From Theocolax elegans (Eukaryota > Arthropoda > Insecta > Hymenoptera > Cerocephalidae): a stretch of DNA of 64,000 nt. The position numbers were made by a program, and so were the translations under genes. Positions 34,601 through 46,170 of the stretch are shown here, one piece after another. Location: assembly GCA_026168455.1 (NCBI GenBank), contig CM047427.1:37576905-37640904 (forward strand), read 5' to 3'. How positions within the stretch are numbered: position 1 is the first letter of the stretch; each line of letters opens with the position of its first letter. Under the pieces are notes generated by a model. The model saw only the letters and a list, made by a program, of their open reading frames with translations, did not search any database and had not been told where the DNA came from.

Positions 34601-34612
34601 TTCCTGGATATT
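28690..34612. repeat. ~59-bp satellite array with higher-order structure, ~100 copies
   Basis: Nearly 6 kb of a unit of the form TTACGGGATTTCCTGGATAT followed by TTCGGGAATTTCTGAGG and a variable ATTTC/GATGAC-CTACTAA end. Units differ and fall into types (for example AAATATTTCAGAAAGACTCC versus GGTATTTCTGGATCACTC). The variant GGGATAACACCAATAATAAC recurs at about 29627, 30218, 30688, 31219, 31690, 32513, 32982 and 33690. The pairs 30218/31219 and 30688/31690 are both about 1.0 kb apart; 31219/32513 and 31690/32982 about 1.29 kb, showing segmental duplication of multi-unit blocks. Short ORFs inside are artefacts. Confidence 0.97.
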
Positions 34613-35467
34613 TTTTATTTTAATACCTTGTTTTAATATATTAATATTTTTGTCTACAATATTATTTTGGTTGACTATTTCTTGTTTTTGTTTTCTGTCA
34701 ATACTTATTTTTACATTATCTTTGTTTTTAATTCTTCTTTATAATTTTGAGATTCTTCTATTACATTTTCTTTCGATATTGTATTTTTTTCAATATTGTG
34801 TCCCAAACCTTGTTTTAATCGCGAGCGAAGCGAGCGTTTTTGGCTAGTATTGTATTAAAATTTTATTAATTTAAAATAAATAAAATAAATAAATTATAAT
34901 TATCGAACTATTAAAAAATTTAATTTTTATATAAACGTATTAAAATATTACTTTTACTTTAATGTGCAAATAATTTTCCAACATATATTTCAACTTATAC
35001 TACTATTCTGCTTCAAACAAATTTGTTAGTAGAGATTTCAACTTTTGATCCATCGTCAAATTATCACAGATATGAAGATACAAATTTCAAAATTCGTGAA
35101 TATAATGTTTGTTGACAATTACTTTATTTATCGATATCTTAAGTTAATAAAAATTATTATTCTTCTAATTATACAAATATTTTATTGTTCAAATATTATA
35201 CTTACTTAAAAAATAAACAAGTAGTAATTACAAATGAAAAATAAGCAACTTTAAATATATTTTTTATTAAATACTTTAAAATAATAATTTTTATTTTAAA
35301 CTATTTGTAAGCATTTTTAATTTTACAAAATTTTCTTTTTAATATAAATTGAAATTTTACTTAAATGGAGTAGAATAGAAATAGAAATTATAATAATAGA
35401 AATGTAATAATAGTTCGAGAAAGATATTACAAAAAAAAATAAATAAATAAATAAATAACGTGCTAAC
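34613..35467. other. AT-rich spacer, left copy of a duplicated segment
   Basis: No gene. From about 34960 it matches 36240-36730 in order, with many substitutions and indels. Confidence 0.5.
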
Positions 35468-36760
35468 CTTGAATTTCCCTGCGGTACCCTCCCAAAATTC
35501 TACACCACCATTCGAACAACCCCCCACAATTAAATTTTTTTTACAATCCATGCTCCAAATAGATGATATTTTGCCAGTCAACGAATTGGCACTGCCGAAT
35601 TTTACTCCTGCAAATACTGAATTTGTAGTGTTCTTCAAAATTCTGTTTGTACTGTTCACCGATCAATTTGAAAATTCAAATCTCTACTATTCAGCAAATA
35701 GAGAGAAACGATAAACAAGCCTGCGGAATTAAGTTACTGTGGGCACATCTGTACTCCAATAATACAAAATGTAAATTGTTTGTACCACCTTTTTTTCATA
35801 TGTCACCGCTCGATGAAAACCTGCAACATAATAAACTATATAGACTTTGTGCGATTTAAACTTTCATTAAACATAATTATTACAAACCTTTTTCCAAATC
35901 TGTTTTGCATCGAATATTACAGATGGACAAATTAATAGAATCCATCATCCCAGTCACCGGAATAAGCTTGCTGATGCCAGATCTTGTACTCGATAATGTT
36001 GCATAGAGGCATAAGGAAAGTGGGTTAATTCTGTCACTTTCTTGTATTTATACCCACTAGATGAAAACCTGCAATTTAATGCTGAATAGATTTTCTTTTA
36101 ATTAAAGACTTTTTAAATAAAGTTTTAACAAACCTTTTTTCAAAATATGAAGTATTAAGTCTTGCACCGAATATAATATTTTGACAAATACAAAATCACT
36201 CATCAAATCCTCAATCTATTTGCTATCCTTTGCTATAACTTTCAAGCTGCAAATAGCCAAACCATTTAATTTTGTAACTGCTACTCTGTTTCCAACAAAT
36301 ATGACAGTAGATTTCAAGTCTAGATGCATCGCCCAATAGACACTACAATACATCATACAAATAATGTTGGTTCATGTAATTACTTAATCTATCACTATCT
36401 GAATTTAATTAAAAATACTGCTATTCTGATTATAAATATTTTACTGCTCAAAAAATACATTGACTGAAAAAATAAATGAAAAAGTAGTAAATATCAATAT
36501 AAAATATTTAATTTTAAATAAAATATATTAAATGCTTGAAGATAATAAAGTTTCCTTTAAACTGAGTGTACAAATCTATAATTTTATCAAATTTCAATTT
36601 TATTTTTAAAAACAATCAAAATTTACTTTTACAGTAATAGAAATTATATTAATTAATGTATAAAATGAATATTTATCTTTTACAAAAAAAAAGTTCAACA
36701 AGACTGTTACAAAAAATAAATAAATATGTGTTAACCTCGAATTTCCCTGCGGAACAAACT
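34960..36760. repeat. Tandem duplication of the SCAP-exon region
   Basis: Two diverged copies offset by about 1.27 kb: roughly 34960-35490 and 36240-36755. The exon edge GAATTTCCCTGCGG occurs at 35471 and again at 36739. In the second copy the exon is cut off after about 20 bp. A further shared block (GATGAAAACCTGCAA ... AACAAACCTTTTT) occurs at about 35812 and 36060. Confidence 0.6.
35468..35607 (-). CDS. SCAP: SCAP-like WD-repeat exon (isolated)
   Basis: Minus strand exon of 140 bp between acceptor TATTTGCAG and a weak donor GTTAGC. It encodes VKFGSANSLTGKISSIWSMD... then NLIVGGCSNGGVEFWEG and GKFK, a WD40 blade. The pattern W-MDC--NLIV-GC-NG--EFWEG-TGK best fits the cytosolic WD domain of SCAP, the sterol-sensing escort of SREBP. 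No neighbouring SCAP exons are seen: the exon is stranded in AT-rich DNA, and its 3' edge is duplicated at about 36731. Either the other exons lie outside the window or this is a duplicated gene fragment. Another WD-repeat protein cannot be excluded. Confidence 0.55.
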
Positions 36761-37320
36761 TGCTGTGTTCACATTTTTTACTTCATCGTTGAATTGTGCT
36801 ATATCAAAGATTAGCCTCTTCAATAATCTTCTTCCATACATGAAAAGTTGATCCTAACCTATAATTGAATGCAGTACTGCTTTCTTTAGTTCCAGATATG
36901 TTTAAGTAAAATTTAACTGTCCACTTCTTACAAACAAAGGTTAACCTCTTGAATCGCCTGTTCACATACATGAAAGGTTAATCCTTAATTAAATGTATTA
37001 GAATTTATAAATTCAACAAAAGTGCATCAATCTTAAATCAAATCCCAGTGTTCGACAAGAAAGAAAAATAACAATAAACCCAGTCTCAAGTTAGCCGTAC
37101 ATCTTGTATTTAATCCTTCGATTATTTAACACACGCGAGCTTGTATCACCTTTCCCACAGTTCCACCACACATTAAGAATAGACCATAACCTACAATTTA
37201 TTATATAATGCAATAAATGTTCAGGGTTTATACATATTTTTAAATTATTTAAATAGTAACAATAAAAAATATTCTTACAAAAATACTTACTTATATATAA
37301 ATTTCAATGATTGATGTATA
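36760..37320. other. Non-coding spacer
   Basis: Contains a repeated phrase meaning little to me (ACATACATGAAA..GTTAATCCT, about 36836 and 36963). No ORF of note. Confidence 0.4.
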
Positions 37321-37344
37321 TACGTAACTTGTAGTTATTTGTAC

Positions 37345-37740
37345 TGGGACTCCGCTCGTGGACTTCTAACCAAATGAGCTGCGGAAAATTGCACAACGCG
37401 ATCCACTCAACTCCATTCGGCTCGAAGTCCACGAGCGAAATAGCTTGCCTTGCCTTGTGACTTCCGACTTCCGATCCTTTCCTTATACACTTAATGTAAA
37501 AATCCGAAACACAAATGTACGATATAATACATCCGCAAGGACCTCTATAGCTCTATATTACAAATTTATCTTTCTATTACCCACACTCGATAACGTAATA
37601 TCCTACTTTATCGATGAACTTCTTATTTCTTTCGATTCTACACCGAAGCCTCTGATTGGTGGGCCCTGCCGAGCGCTCATTGGTGGGCTTTTTGTCGTTT
37701 GGGCTTTTTGTCATGGACTCTTACAGGAATAGTGTGGAAA
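37345..37740. promoter_or_regulatory. Promoter-like region with paired inverted CCAAT boxes
   Basis: Two ATTGGTGGG words (37657 and 37679), each an inverted CCAAT box, lie 22 bp apart next to a repeated GGGCTTTTTGTC. Nearby, an interrupted dyad (GCTCGTGGACTTC ... GAAGTCCACGAGC, 37353-37437) and GACTTCCGA repeats occur. The region is GC-richer than its flanks. It could drive a minus-strand gene to the left, but no start was identified. Confidence 0.4.
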
Positions 37741-38300
37741 TATTGTAAGTAATGATATATGTGTTACTACGTATTAAAAATAAAAATTAAAATTCCTTAC
37801 TCCAGCGTAAGTTTTATCATGTCGATTATTTTTAATTTTTTTTAATTGTTTCAGTATTATGTAGAAATATGTTCAGTATCTATAAACTCTTGTGTAATAG
37901 ACTAAGATTAAATAAGTATATACAATGTTGCAAATATAATACACTGTTATTTTAATTTTATTGACTAAAAAAAATTGTTTGTAACTGAATACTAGATTAA
38001 TTAATTACACATTATATTATATTTTAATTTTTATTCAATTAAATTGTAAAATTATAAATTTAAAAAAAATATAAAAAATAAGTATATATTTTGTGTAATT
38101 TCGACCGAGGGAGCGTTAGCGACCGAGGAATTGTTGCTAGTAAAATAATAAATTGCTTGGAATGATTTTAAAAATGAAATAATAAATTGCATAAAATGAT
38201 TTTAAAAATGAAATAATATATTGTATGGAATGATTTTAAAAATGAAAAAGAAATTGCTTGAAGTGGTTTTTGGTTTTTAGATGAAATAAGAAACAACATG
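37741..38300. other. AT-rich spacer
   Basis: Contains three short direct copies of a TGGAATGATTTTAAAAATGAAATAATA-type phrase (38155-38250). No gene. Confidence 0.4.
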
Positions 38301-38302
38301 AA

Positions 38303-38405
38303 CGCGTGTGCGCGCGTGTGTGTGTGCGTGTGTGTGTGCGTGTGCATGCAATTTTATTATTACAGAGGGGGACAGAGAGAAAGAGAGAGTGAGAGAGAGA
38401 GAGAG
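38303..38405. repeat. Compound microsatellite (TG/CG)n then (GA)n
   Basis: A TG/CG tract at 38303-38346 and a GA tract at 38371-38405, separated by about 25 bp. Confidence 0.9.
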
Positions 38406-38941
38406 GCTACTTGTACAATATGATAAACGAACAGTGAACGCAGTATATACACTTAATTTCATTGTCCTCGTACTCAGCTATTAAATGACTTAACGGGTAC
38501 AACCCTTGCATTTTCAGGCGAATTATAAAAGCTCCTGCTGCTCTTACTGCCAGTTCGTTTCCTCGAAAATAAAGACGGTGTAGCTGTGCAATTTCCCGGA
38601 AGCCGCAGCAACTGAGTATAAATTTGAACTCCCGCACTAAACTTGCGCACTCCATACGCCTCACGCGGTGACGCCACGTCAAATCGCATCTACGCCAAAG
38701 TCTCGCGGGGGGTTGCTTTTGACGTAAATAATCTACAATTCACACAATAATGCCACACAGCATTTTTTAAACATGGCTAAGCATTTTTAAACTCTTTTTT
38801 CAAAAGATAAGATTTTGATGTATAAAACAAAGGCTTTTCTCGTGTTGCGATGAAACTAGGACCACACGGGAAAATAGAATGACGATTTTTGCATGTTCAT
38901 ACCTACTAAGCGATTTTCCCACCTCTTTTTTCTTCACTTAC

Positions 38942-39173
38942 GATATTACTGAACGTGTATACAGATGCGAACCAATTTTCTTATGCAGGTATGATACTGC
39001 AGAGGTCCATCTGGTTTCTATTAAGTGTTCAGGTACAGATTCGTTCTTGGACACGTGCACAACTAGTATTTTCCCTTCAACAATAAACTCTATCGATGTG
39101 TTCGGTCGTATTTGTTTAGATAGGTCGATAACAAATATTTTGTGTAGAAATGCGAGCACGGAAAAGATCCATC
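38942..39173 (-). CDS. Candidate internal coding exon, unrecognised
   Basis: Minus strand: after acceptor AATAAAAAACAG a frame reads WIFSVLAFLHKIFVIDLSK, continues through ...VEGKILVVHVSKNESVPE and ends ...HLYTRSVIS at a consensus donor GTAAGTG (about 38938-38943). About 77 residues with a natural-looking composition and a good exon length. I do not recognise the family. No partner exon was identified, and the opposite strand also has a long frame over the same bases. Confidence 0.35.
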
Positions 39174-39506
39174 TGTTTTTTATTATATTTCTTATCTACT
39201 TATGTTACGCACATTTTGCTAAAACCGGGAAAATCTTAACCCTCTATGAAAAAAGGGAGTTTCTTTTTTTTGCAATTTTTAGTTTTACTCGTGCAGTCTG
39301 AACGTTCACATCAATATATCTTAGTGATATATTTTATTAATAAACGCGTTTTAATAATACAATTAACCAATAGTGTGAATAAGTATCTGTTTCATCTCGG
39401 TGATTTATACGTTAGGTATATTGTGGTATTAAGCAATAAGACTTATTAATAACTAAATTTTAAAAAATTATTTAAATCCCTTATTTAAAATTTCTGTGAA
39501 ACGAAT

Positions 39507-40533
39507 ATGGATAAAGATTGGATAGACCTGTTGGACACAGATGAATTGATTCTAAAGATAGCTCACGATTTTTCTACGATTAATCAACCAAATTTTCATA
39601 CAAATGTAATAAACGATAGTTTTCAAAATAAATATGTTTACAAGAAAACGGACTTACGATTTTAAACGGTCTTTCATTTAACTCATCGACTTTGTTCGAT
39701 TTTGAACATGAGATACTAGGATTGCTCGAGAAATCGAATAATGCGCACATTTTAATATAAACGACAAATTCTTTGTGTACATTAAATTCTGAGGACATAG
39801 TGATAAATTTACCTGAATCGCGCAAACAATTAAAGGAATACGCATTTCTCGACACCGTAAAAGAAATTTTACAATCATTTAATGAACGAAATAATGAAAT
39901 TACAATTACATGTATGGAGAAGGAGTCCGAAGAAATAGAAGATAATAACATCGAAATTATATATGAATCAGATTCAAATAAAGAAAATAAGTCGACGACA
40001 ATAAACAAATACGCGTATCAATCTACGGACTCGCGCTTAAAAAGGAGCGAAATATTTTTTAAACAAACAAATAACGTGTCGGAAATATTTAATAAAATAG
40101 ATAGAGTAAGTAAGTTAACTTGCGATACTAGTGCATAGAAGCGTTAGATAAATGTGTGACGACCAGAAACAATCCGAGTACGTGCGTTCGATGATTTTTC
40201 ACCTAGGGGAGTCTTATTGTGGCGGCAAATAAAAAAATATTAAAAACCGAATCGAAATAATTATACCTTTTTTTCTTTTTAGTTTGTCGATGTTTATGGG
40301 TGACATGTTACAATATTCAATAATTGACAATACCTTGTCAGCAGCTTAGCGATTCAAAGGGTACCAGTATACTAAGGAAAAAACAACGATTTACGATAAT
40401 TGTGCACTTTTGCGAGATCTTTATGATGAAACAGGTTTTCACAAATTTATAACCGAACATCAAGTAAAAAATATAATTAAAGACGAACAAGAAAAACATT
40501 TAATAAATAAAAAATATTGTATTCCTTTTTGAA
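39507..40533 (+). pseudogene. Unrecognised broken gene, two or more exons
   Basis: ATG at 39507 opens MDKDWIDLLDTDELILKIAH... (52 codons, stop at 39663). A second frame, shifted relative to it, reads from about 39665 through a TAA (about 39757) and on to 40138, with acidic text (EKESEEIEDNNIEIIYESDS). After a strong acceptor CTTTTTTTCTTTTTAG (about 40281) a third block reads LSMFMGDMLQYSII..., then TAG, then RFKGYQYTKEKTTIYDN...CALLRDLYDETGF to a stop near 40531. Same strand, gene-like composition and a clear splice site argue for a once-real gene; one frameshift and two stops argue that it is dead. Family unknown. Confidence 0.4.
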
Positions 40534-41295
40534 TTAGAACATATTTAATATTATAATATAACGAAGTAAGAATATTAATACATTTTAAACGTATTAAAAA
40601 TTAAACACTTTATTATTTTTATTATTTAAAATAACCTAATTTTATTATCCTGTACATTTTTACATGCACGCGGTATAATTTATAAAAATGAGTAGGTATA
40701 ATATCAATGAGGAAAGAGAAGGAGAGAGATAAAAGTATTTATAAACGCATAAGTATAAGCGCAAAAAAATAAGACATGGGTGGTCGAAAAATAGACATCG
40801 TTGCATCACTCTAAGAATAATACACGCAGTAAAAGTAAAGTGTGCAAGGTATTGAAACTAACAGTGCGTTCACAGTAACTGTAAAACCAGTGTTTTTAGG
40901 GTAGATTTTCTCGTTTGAGTAACTAAAGATTAGAAACCAAATTTTACGTGCGGACTAATATTATTATTTAACTTTATTGATAATCTAGACAGATGCAACA
41001 CTTTTGCAGCAGGTGAAAGTACTGCAATGAACGTTTTAGTTGTGAAACTTTATCGACAATTGCTTGCTTGTATAATCTTGAACTGCTTAAAAAATTGATG
41101 CACGAGTAAACACTAACTTTAAGGTAGCAGCCTGCGTTTTATCAATATAGAGAAGTATCAAAATTAAAGTTTATTTCTTCATTGTAAACTTTGCCGGTGT
41201 GTTTAAGATACATGCAAATGTAGCAATGTATTTAGTAAATTTAAATTAATCTACGTTAGATAAAAGCTACAGAACTTGCACTTAAACCATAACAT
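40534..41295. other. AT-rich spacer
   Basis: No gene recognised; only short frames. Confidence 0.45.
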
Positions 41296-41405
41296 GTTAT
41301 ATCCAACAAAGCTTCAAGCATCAATATGTACATGATGCCGGGAACTTGATGTTATATCCAACAAAGCTTCAAGCATCAATATGTACATGATGCCGGGAAC
41401 TTGAT
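41296..41405. repeat. Exact 55-bp tandem duplication
   Basis: GTTATATCCAACAAAGCTTC... is repeated at once with no mismatch (41296-41350 and 41351-41405). The absence of divergence means a recent event or an assembly duplication. Confidence 0.95.
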
Positions 41406-41839
41406 TTATAATTAGACAATCACATGCAAATCAAAGCTGCACTGTGTCCATCTGGAAAAAGAAAACAATATTTACTTTGTAGTCTCTAAAAATTCATTCA
41501 TTTCATTACACAGTGTTTAAAGCATTAAAAAGAAATGAAACTCTTGTCCTTAGCCAAGCAATCGGATTACGATAGTTATAAATTTTATGATAAAATAACA
41601 ACAAAGCTTGAGTTACGTTTCCGTAGAAAATAAAATTATTGTAATAAATGCAATGGTTCACAATCAATACTTATAAATAATATTCTAATTAACGTGAGCA
41701 GCCCTTGCTATTTTACATAAATAAAACCAATTTTGAATCTAAAAGACTCGCTAATTATGGTACTATAATGAACCAAGCACTATGGTGCTCGTTTTCAACC
41801 ATTACATATGACATAGGCATCTCAAGTTACAATAGAAAC

Positions 41840-42875
41840 GATATAATTATTCCATCGGACTTTCCTAACGCGCGTTAGGGCTGCTAGAATCATCCCTAAG
41901 GGCTTACCCACGCTCATACGCATACGTATACTATTAGTCGCAAGTCGCCACCCAACGTTCGAACTTATCGCCTGGCGATAAGTTCGGAAACACCAAGTGC
42001 CAAGTTCACGCTAGGCATAAACTATTCACCAGACGTATCCCCATGCATGTGCCAGGCGTATCCCTATGCATTTGCTGTGCGTATTCCTGTATATTCACTA
42101 GGTGTATAACTATGCATTTACCCGAATTCACCAGCATTCACCAGCAATCGCCAGAATTCGCTAGCATCCACCAGTATTGACTAGCATTTACCAGCATTCG
42201 CTAACATACACCAGCATTTGTCAGGAAGTGCTAGCATTTCCTTGGTTGCGTATCGAAATTTATATAATTTTATTTTTTTTCTAAAGGAGATTTTTTATCC
42301 TGAATTGCAATTAGCATAATAAATTTTTATTTACCAAAATTAATATGTATATATATATATATTTACACACAAAAAATTATAATTATAAGCAACCAAGGAA
42401 ACGCTAGCACTTCCTGGCAAATGTTGGTAAATGCTAGCGAATGCCGGCGATTGCTGGTGAATGCTGATGAATTCGGGAAAATGCATAGGTATACACCAGG
42501 TTAATACACAGGTATACGCCTGGCGAATGCATGGGTATATGCCTAGGTTTATGCCTGGCGAATGCATGGGTATATGCCTAGGTATATGCCTGGTGAATAC
42601 ATAGGTATATGCCTGGTAAATGTAAAGGTATACGCTTGGCGAACGCATAGGGAACGCCTGGCGCATGCATGGGCATTCGCCTGGTGAATAGTTTATGCTT
42701 AGCGTGAACTTGGCGCTTGGTGTTTCCGAACTTATCGCCTGGCGATAAGTTCGAACGATAGGTGGCGGCTTGCGACTAGTAGTATACGTTAGCGTATGAC
42801 CGTGGGTAAGCCCTTAGGGATGATTCTAGAGGCCCAAACGCGAGTAAGGAAAGTCCGATGGAATAATTATATCGA
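41840..42875. mobile_element. Palindrome Q1 (~1.04 kb)
   Basis: The tip GATATAATTATTCCATCGG returns inverted at 42875. The arms include an internal short palindrome (GAACTTATCGCCTGGCGATAAGTTC) in each half. Towards the centre are degenerate ~12-bp repeats (CCAGCATTCA type) and ~18-bp repeats (GCCTGGCGAATGCATGGG type). The centre is a (TA)n run near 42350. Confidence 0.85.
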
Positions 42876-43853
42876 TGGCTCCTAATCATATAATGCTATT
42901 TCAAAAAACGATTTCATACAATGCTAATTCAAAAGAATGTTTCATAGAAGGCTATTTCAAAAAGTTCTTTCATATAATGCTATTTCAAAAAATTGTTTCA
43001 TATAATTCCATTTCAAAATAAATTTCATATAATGCTATTTGAAAAATACTTTCATAAGATTCTATTTCAGAATGTGATTTCATATAATTCTATTTGAAAA
43101 TACAATTTCATATGATGCTATTTAAAACGTAATTTTATAGAATGATGTTTTAAAAAGTGTCAAAATAATTCTATCGAACCCGGGACTTTATTCAGTAAGA
43201 CTAAAATCCCTAAAAGGTAAATAAAAGAAATTACTTAATTTTTAATGTTAATAATACGATATAATTAAATTATTTTAAATGAATGCAATATTTATTACTT
43301 ATTAATAAAACTTTTCATTTCAGCATTAATATTATAGTGTACTTGAATAAACAATTTTTGTATATATTTAAATAAAATATTTTTACATCAATTTTTAAAA
43401 ATCGCATCGCATGTTTAGCCAGTAATTATGACAATTCATTTTCTTTATAAACTTTGATATTAAATAACTTTTCTAAATGCGTTCTGTGGATTTTAGTCTT
43501 ACTGAATAAAGTCCCGGGTTCGATAGAATGATTTTGACACTTTTTAAAACATCATTCTATAAAATTACGTTTTAAATAGCATTATATGAAATTGTATTTT
43601 CAAATAGAATTATATGAAATCACATTCTGAAATAGAATCTTATGAAAGTATTTTTCAAATAGCATTATATGAAATTTATTTTGAAATGGAATTATATGAA
43701 ACAGTTTTTTGAAATAGCATTATATAAAAGAACTTTTTTAAATAGCCTTCTATGAAAGAACTTTCTGAAATAGAATGATATGAAACATTCTTTTGAATTA
43801 GCATTGTATGAAATCGTTTTTTGAAATAGCATTATGTGATTAGGAGCCATAGA
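42874..43853. mobile_element. Palindrome Q2 (~0.98 kb) built from a 25-bp repeat
   Basis: The tip ATGGCTCCTAATCA returns inverted at 43850. Each arm contains about ten diverged copies of TTTCATATAATGCTATTTCA and an inner block CGAACCCGGGACTTTATTC (43176) with its inverse at 43503. The centre is AT-rich. Non-coding. Confidence 0.85.
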
Positions 43854-44003
43854 TATCGTTTCTATTGTAACTTGAGATGCCTATGTCATATGTAACGGTT
43901 GGAAACGAGCACCATAGTGCTTGGTAAATTTTAGTATCTTAATTAGCGAGTCTTTTAGATTCAAGATTGGTCTTCTTTATGTAAAATAGCAAGGGCTGCT
44001 AAC

Positions 44004-45011
44004 ATTAAATAGTGAAAATCAGCAATTCTGCTCCAGACTCTGAAAACCTCATGCTATCTAAAAGATGTCTTTTTGTAGTGAGAAACTGCCTAAAAATTTC
44101 CAGAGTGGGTCTAAATCATTAAGATTACTTACGGTTAAAATATCTGGGAAAAGTGCCCGAAATATTAATAGAAATGTATATTTGTTGCCTTATAACGATG
44201 TATCTATTAGAATGATCCTTGCAAAAACATTTATGCACTTACCTTGGAGTGGTAGAAAAGTATCTCCACTTGTTTCAGTATCCATCTAATCCCATGTAAG
44301 TTGCTAAAAATGCAAATATTATTATACAATCATAAAAAATTAATTTTCTAACTTTATAATGCTGGATTTTCAATTTTACAACCACTTTAAGAATTATGAT
44401 ACTAATCTGTAGGATTACTATAAATATATTAACATTATTATTACAATAACTGAATATACGTATTTAGTACAAAAAATATATAAACAAATCAGATCTAAGA
44501 TTATAATGAGTAATATGATTACGTGACAGTGACAAATTTTTGAAATTCAAACAATGTATTGCTGAATAATACTAATAATAATGTTAATATATTTATAGTA
44601 ACCCATTAGATTAGTATCATAATTCTTAAAGTGGTTGTAAAATTGAAATTCCAGCATTATAAAGTTAGAAAATTAATTTTTTATGACTGTATAATAATAT
44701 TTGTATTTTTAGCAGCTTACATGGGAATCGATGGATACTGAAACAAGTGGAGATACTTTTCTACCACTCCAAGGTAAGTGCATAAATGTTTTTGCAAGGA
44801 TCATTCTAATAGATACATCGTTATAAGGCAACAAATATACATTTCTATTAATATTTCGGGCACTTTTCCAAGATATTTTAACCGTAAGTAATCTTAATGA
44901 TTTAGACCCACTCTGGAAATTTTTAGGCAGTTTCTCACTACAAAAAGACATCTTTTAGATAGCATTAGGTTTCTAGAGTCTGTAGCAAAATTGCTGATTT
45001 TCACTATTTAA
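44004..45011. mobile_element. Palindrome P3 (~1.0 kb)
   Basis: Arms of almost 500 bp: the 74-residue frame at 44065-44289 (plus) is nearly the same as that at 44709-44951 (minus), simply because the arms are inverted copies with few differences (one codon is Gly in one arm and Trp in the other). The frame shows no known domain, so I do not call a gene. The high arm identity points to a young element or to conversion between arms. Confidence 0.85.
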
Positions 45012-45337
45012 AGTTTAGATAGCTTACAAGTGTGTGACAGCAAACGATTATGACTTTAAAACTATTTTTAATGAAAAATTCAGAACATTTTACAAAAAAA
45101 GTCGTATGTATGTTTTTAGTGAACAATGCATCCCCTGGGAACTACTAATTGATGAAAATAGGCATATAATGCAAAAAAGTGCTAAATGGTCAACTTTGAC
45201 CCTCTGTAACTTAAAATAATGGTCCCGAAAAAATCTGAAAAAATTCAGGAGAACTACTGGATACCTGTATAACATATTTCCACAGTTATATCAATATTTT
45301 TTTTTTTCATCTTCGATGTTACAGAGAACCATTCATA
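45012..45337. other. Short spacer between palindromes
   Basis: Contains a 61-codon frame (45034-45219) without known motifs, and a T-run. Confidence 0.4.
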
Positions 45338-46170
45338 TATATATATGGGCTATTTCACGTCAAGTGGTACGATGAAAATTTTAAATCGCTCCAAAAATTG
45401 AGAACAGGCTGGAAATATCTTCAAGAAAAGAGAAAAAAAATTTTAGGTGTTAAAAATAATTTGCTTAATAGTTATTCCACCATGAAAAATGAAAATTTTT
45501 CAATTTTTTAGAAAAATTTCTATTTTCAAAGCCATTTATCTCAAATAAAAAAAAGGCGATCACGCCGCAATCGATTTTGATCTAACACCGCTCAAAAGAT
45601 CACATTTTTTGAGAGCTTTCGAATGGCGGTGGTTAGATTATTGGCCAAAACCGCTATTGTAGGTTATGCCGTAAAATACATGAAAATTAGTGATTTTATG
45701 AGGTTTATGAGGCATAACTTACACCAGCGGTCTTGGCCAATAATCTAACCACCGCCATTTGAAAGCTCTCGAAAAATGTGATCTTTTGAGCGGTGTTAGA
45801 TCAAAATCGATCGTGGCGTGGTCGCCTTTTTTTGATATTCAATACTTACGGTCATTCTATCTCTTCGAGATTTTAAAATTAAGAATTGTAACCCAGGTAG
45901 ATAAGTTCTAAAGATTATTTTGAACAAATATTGTTTGTAATGTTTTTTCAAAAAAATGAATAGATTTTGAGATAAATGGCTTTGAAAATAGAAATTTTTC
46001 TAAAAAATTGAAAAATTTCCATTTTTATGGTGGAATAACTCTTAAGCAAATTATTTTTAACACCTAAAATTTTTTTTCTATCTTCTTGAAGATATTTCTA
46101 GCCTGTTCTCAAATTTTGGAGCGATTTAAAATTTTCATCGTACCACTTGACGTGAAATAGCCCATATATA
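45338..46170. mobile_element. Palindrome P4 (~0.83 kb), same tip class as P1 and P5
   Basis: Tip GGGCTATTTCACGTCAAGTGG at about 45347, returning inverted at 46163. An inner block with CACCGCTCAAAAGATCACA is present in both arms. Bounded by TATATA. It shares the tip pattern GGG-TATT-CACGT-AAGTGGT with P1 and P5 but has different interior sequence. Confidence 0.85.

Larger units (their letters stand above)
41694..44003. mobile_element. Outer palindrome of a nested hairpin cluster (arms ~150 bp)
   Basis: Left arm 41694-41845 and right arm 43853-44003 are inverted copies (GCAGCCCTTGCTATTTTAC and its inverse; GAGATGCCTATGTCATATG-type inner part). Everything between them is two further palindromes, so the arms look like one element split by insertions or one composite unit. 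Confidence 0.8.

Noticed and set aside
28690..34612. Heat-shock elements in the 59-bp satellite
   Set aside because: TTC and GAA blocks alternate but the spacing is one base short of the nTTCnnGAAnnTTCn rule in the units I checked.
38474..38689. Overlapping minus-strand frames near a GC-richer patch
   Set aside because: Two frames overlap in different registers without motifs, splice signals or a good start.
43176..43521. GGGTTCGA words resembling a tRNA T-arm / B box
   Set aside because: No acceptor, D or anticodon arms could be built around them; they sit symmetrically in palindrome Q2.
44065..44951. Two near-identical 74-80 codon frames in opposite orientation
   Set aside because: They are the two arms of palindrome P3. 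No known domain, and no sign of a gene beyond the inverted duplication.
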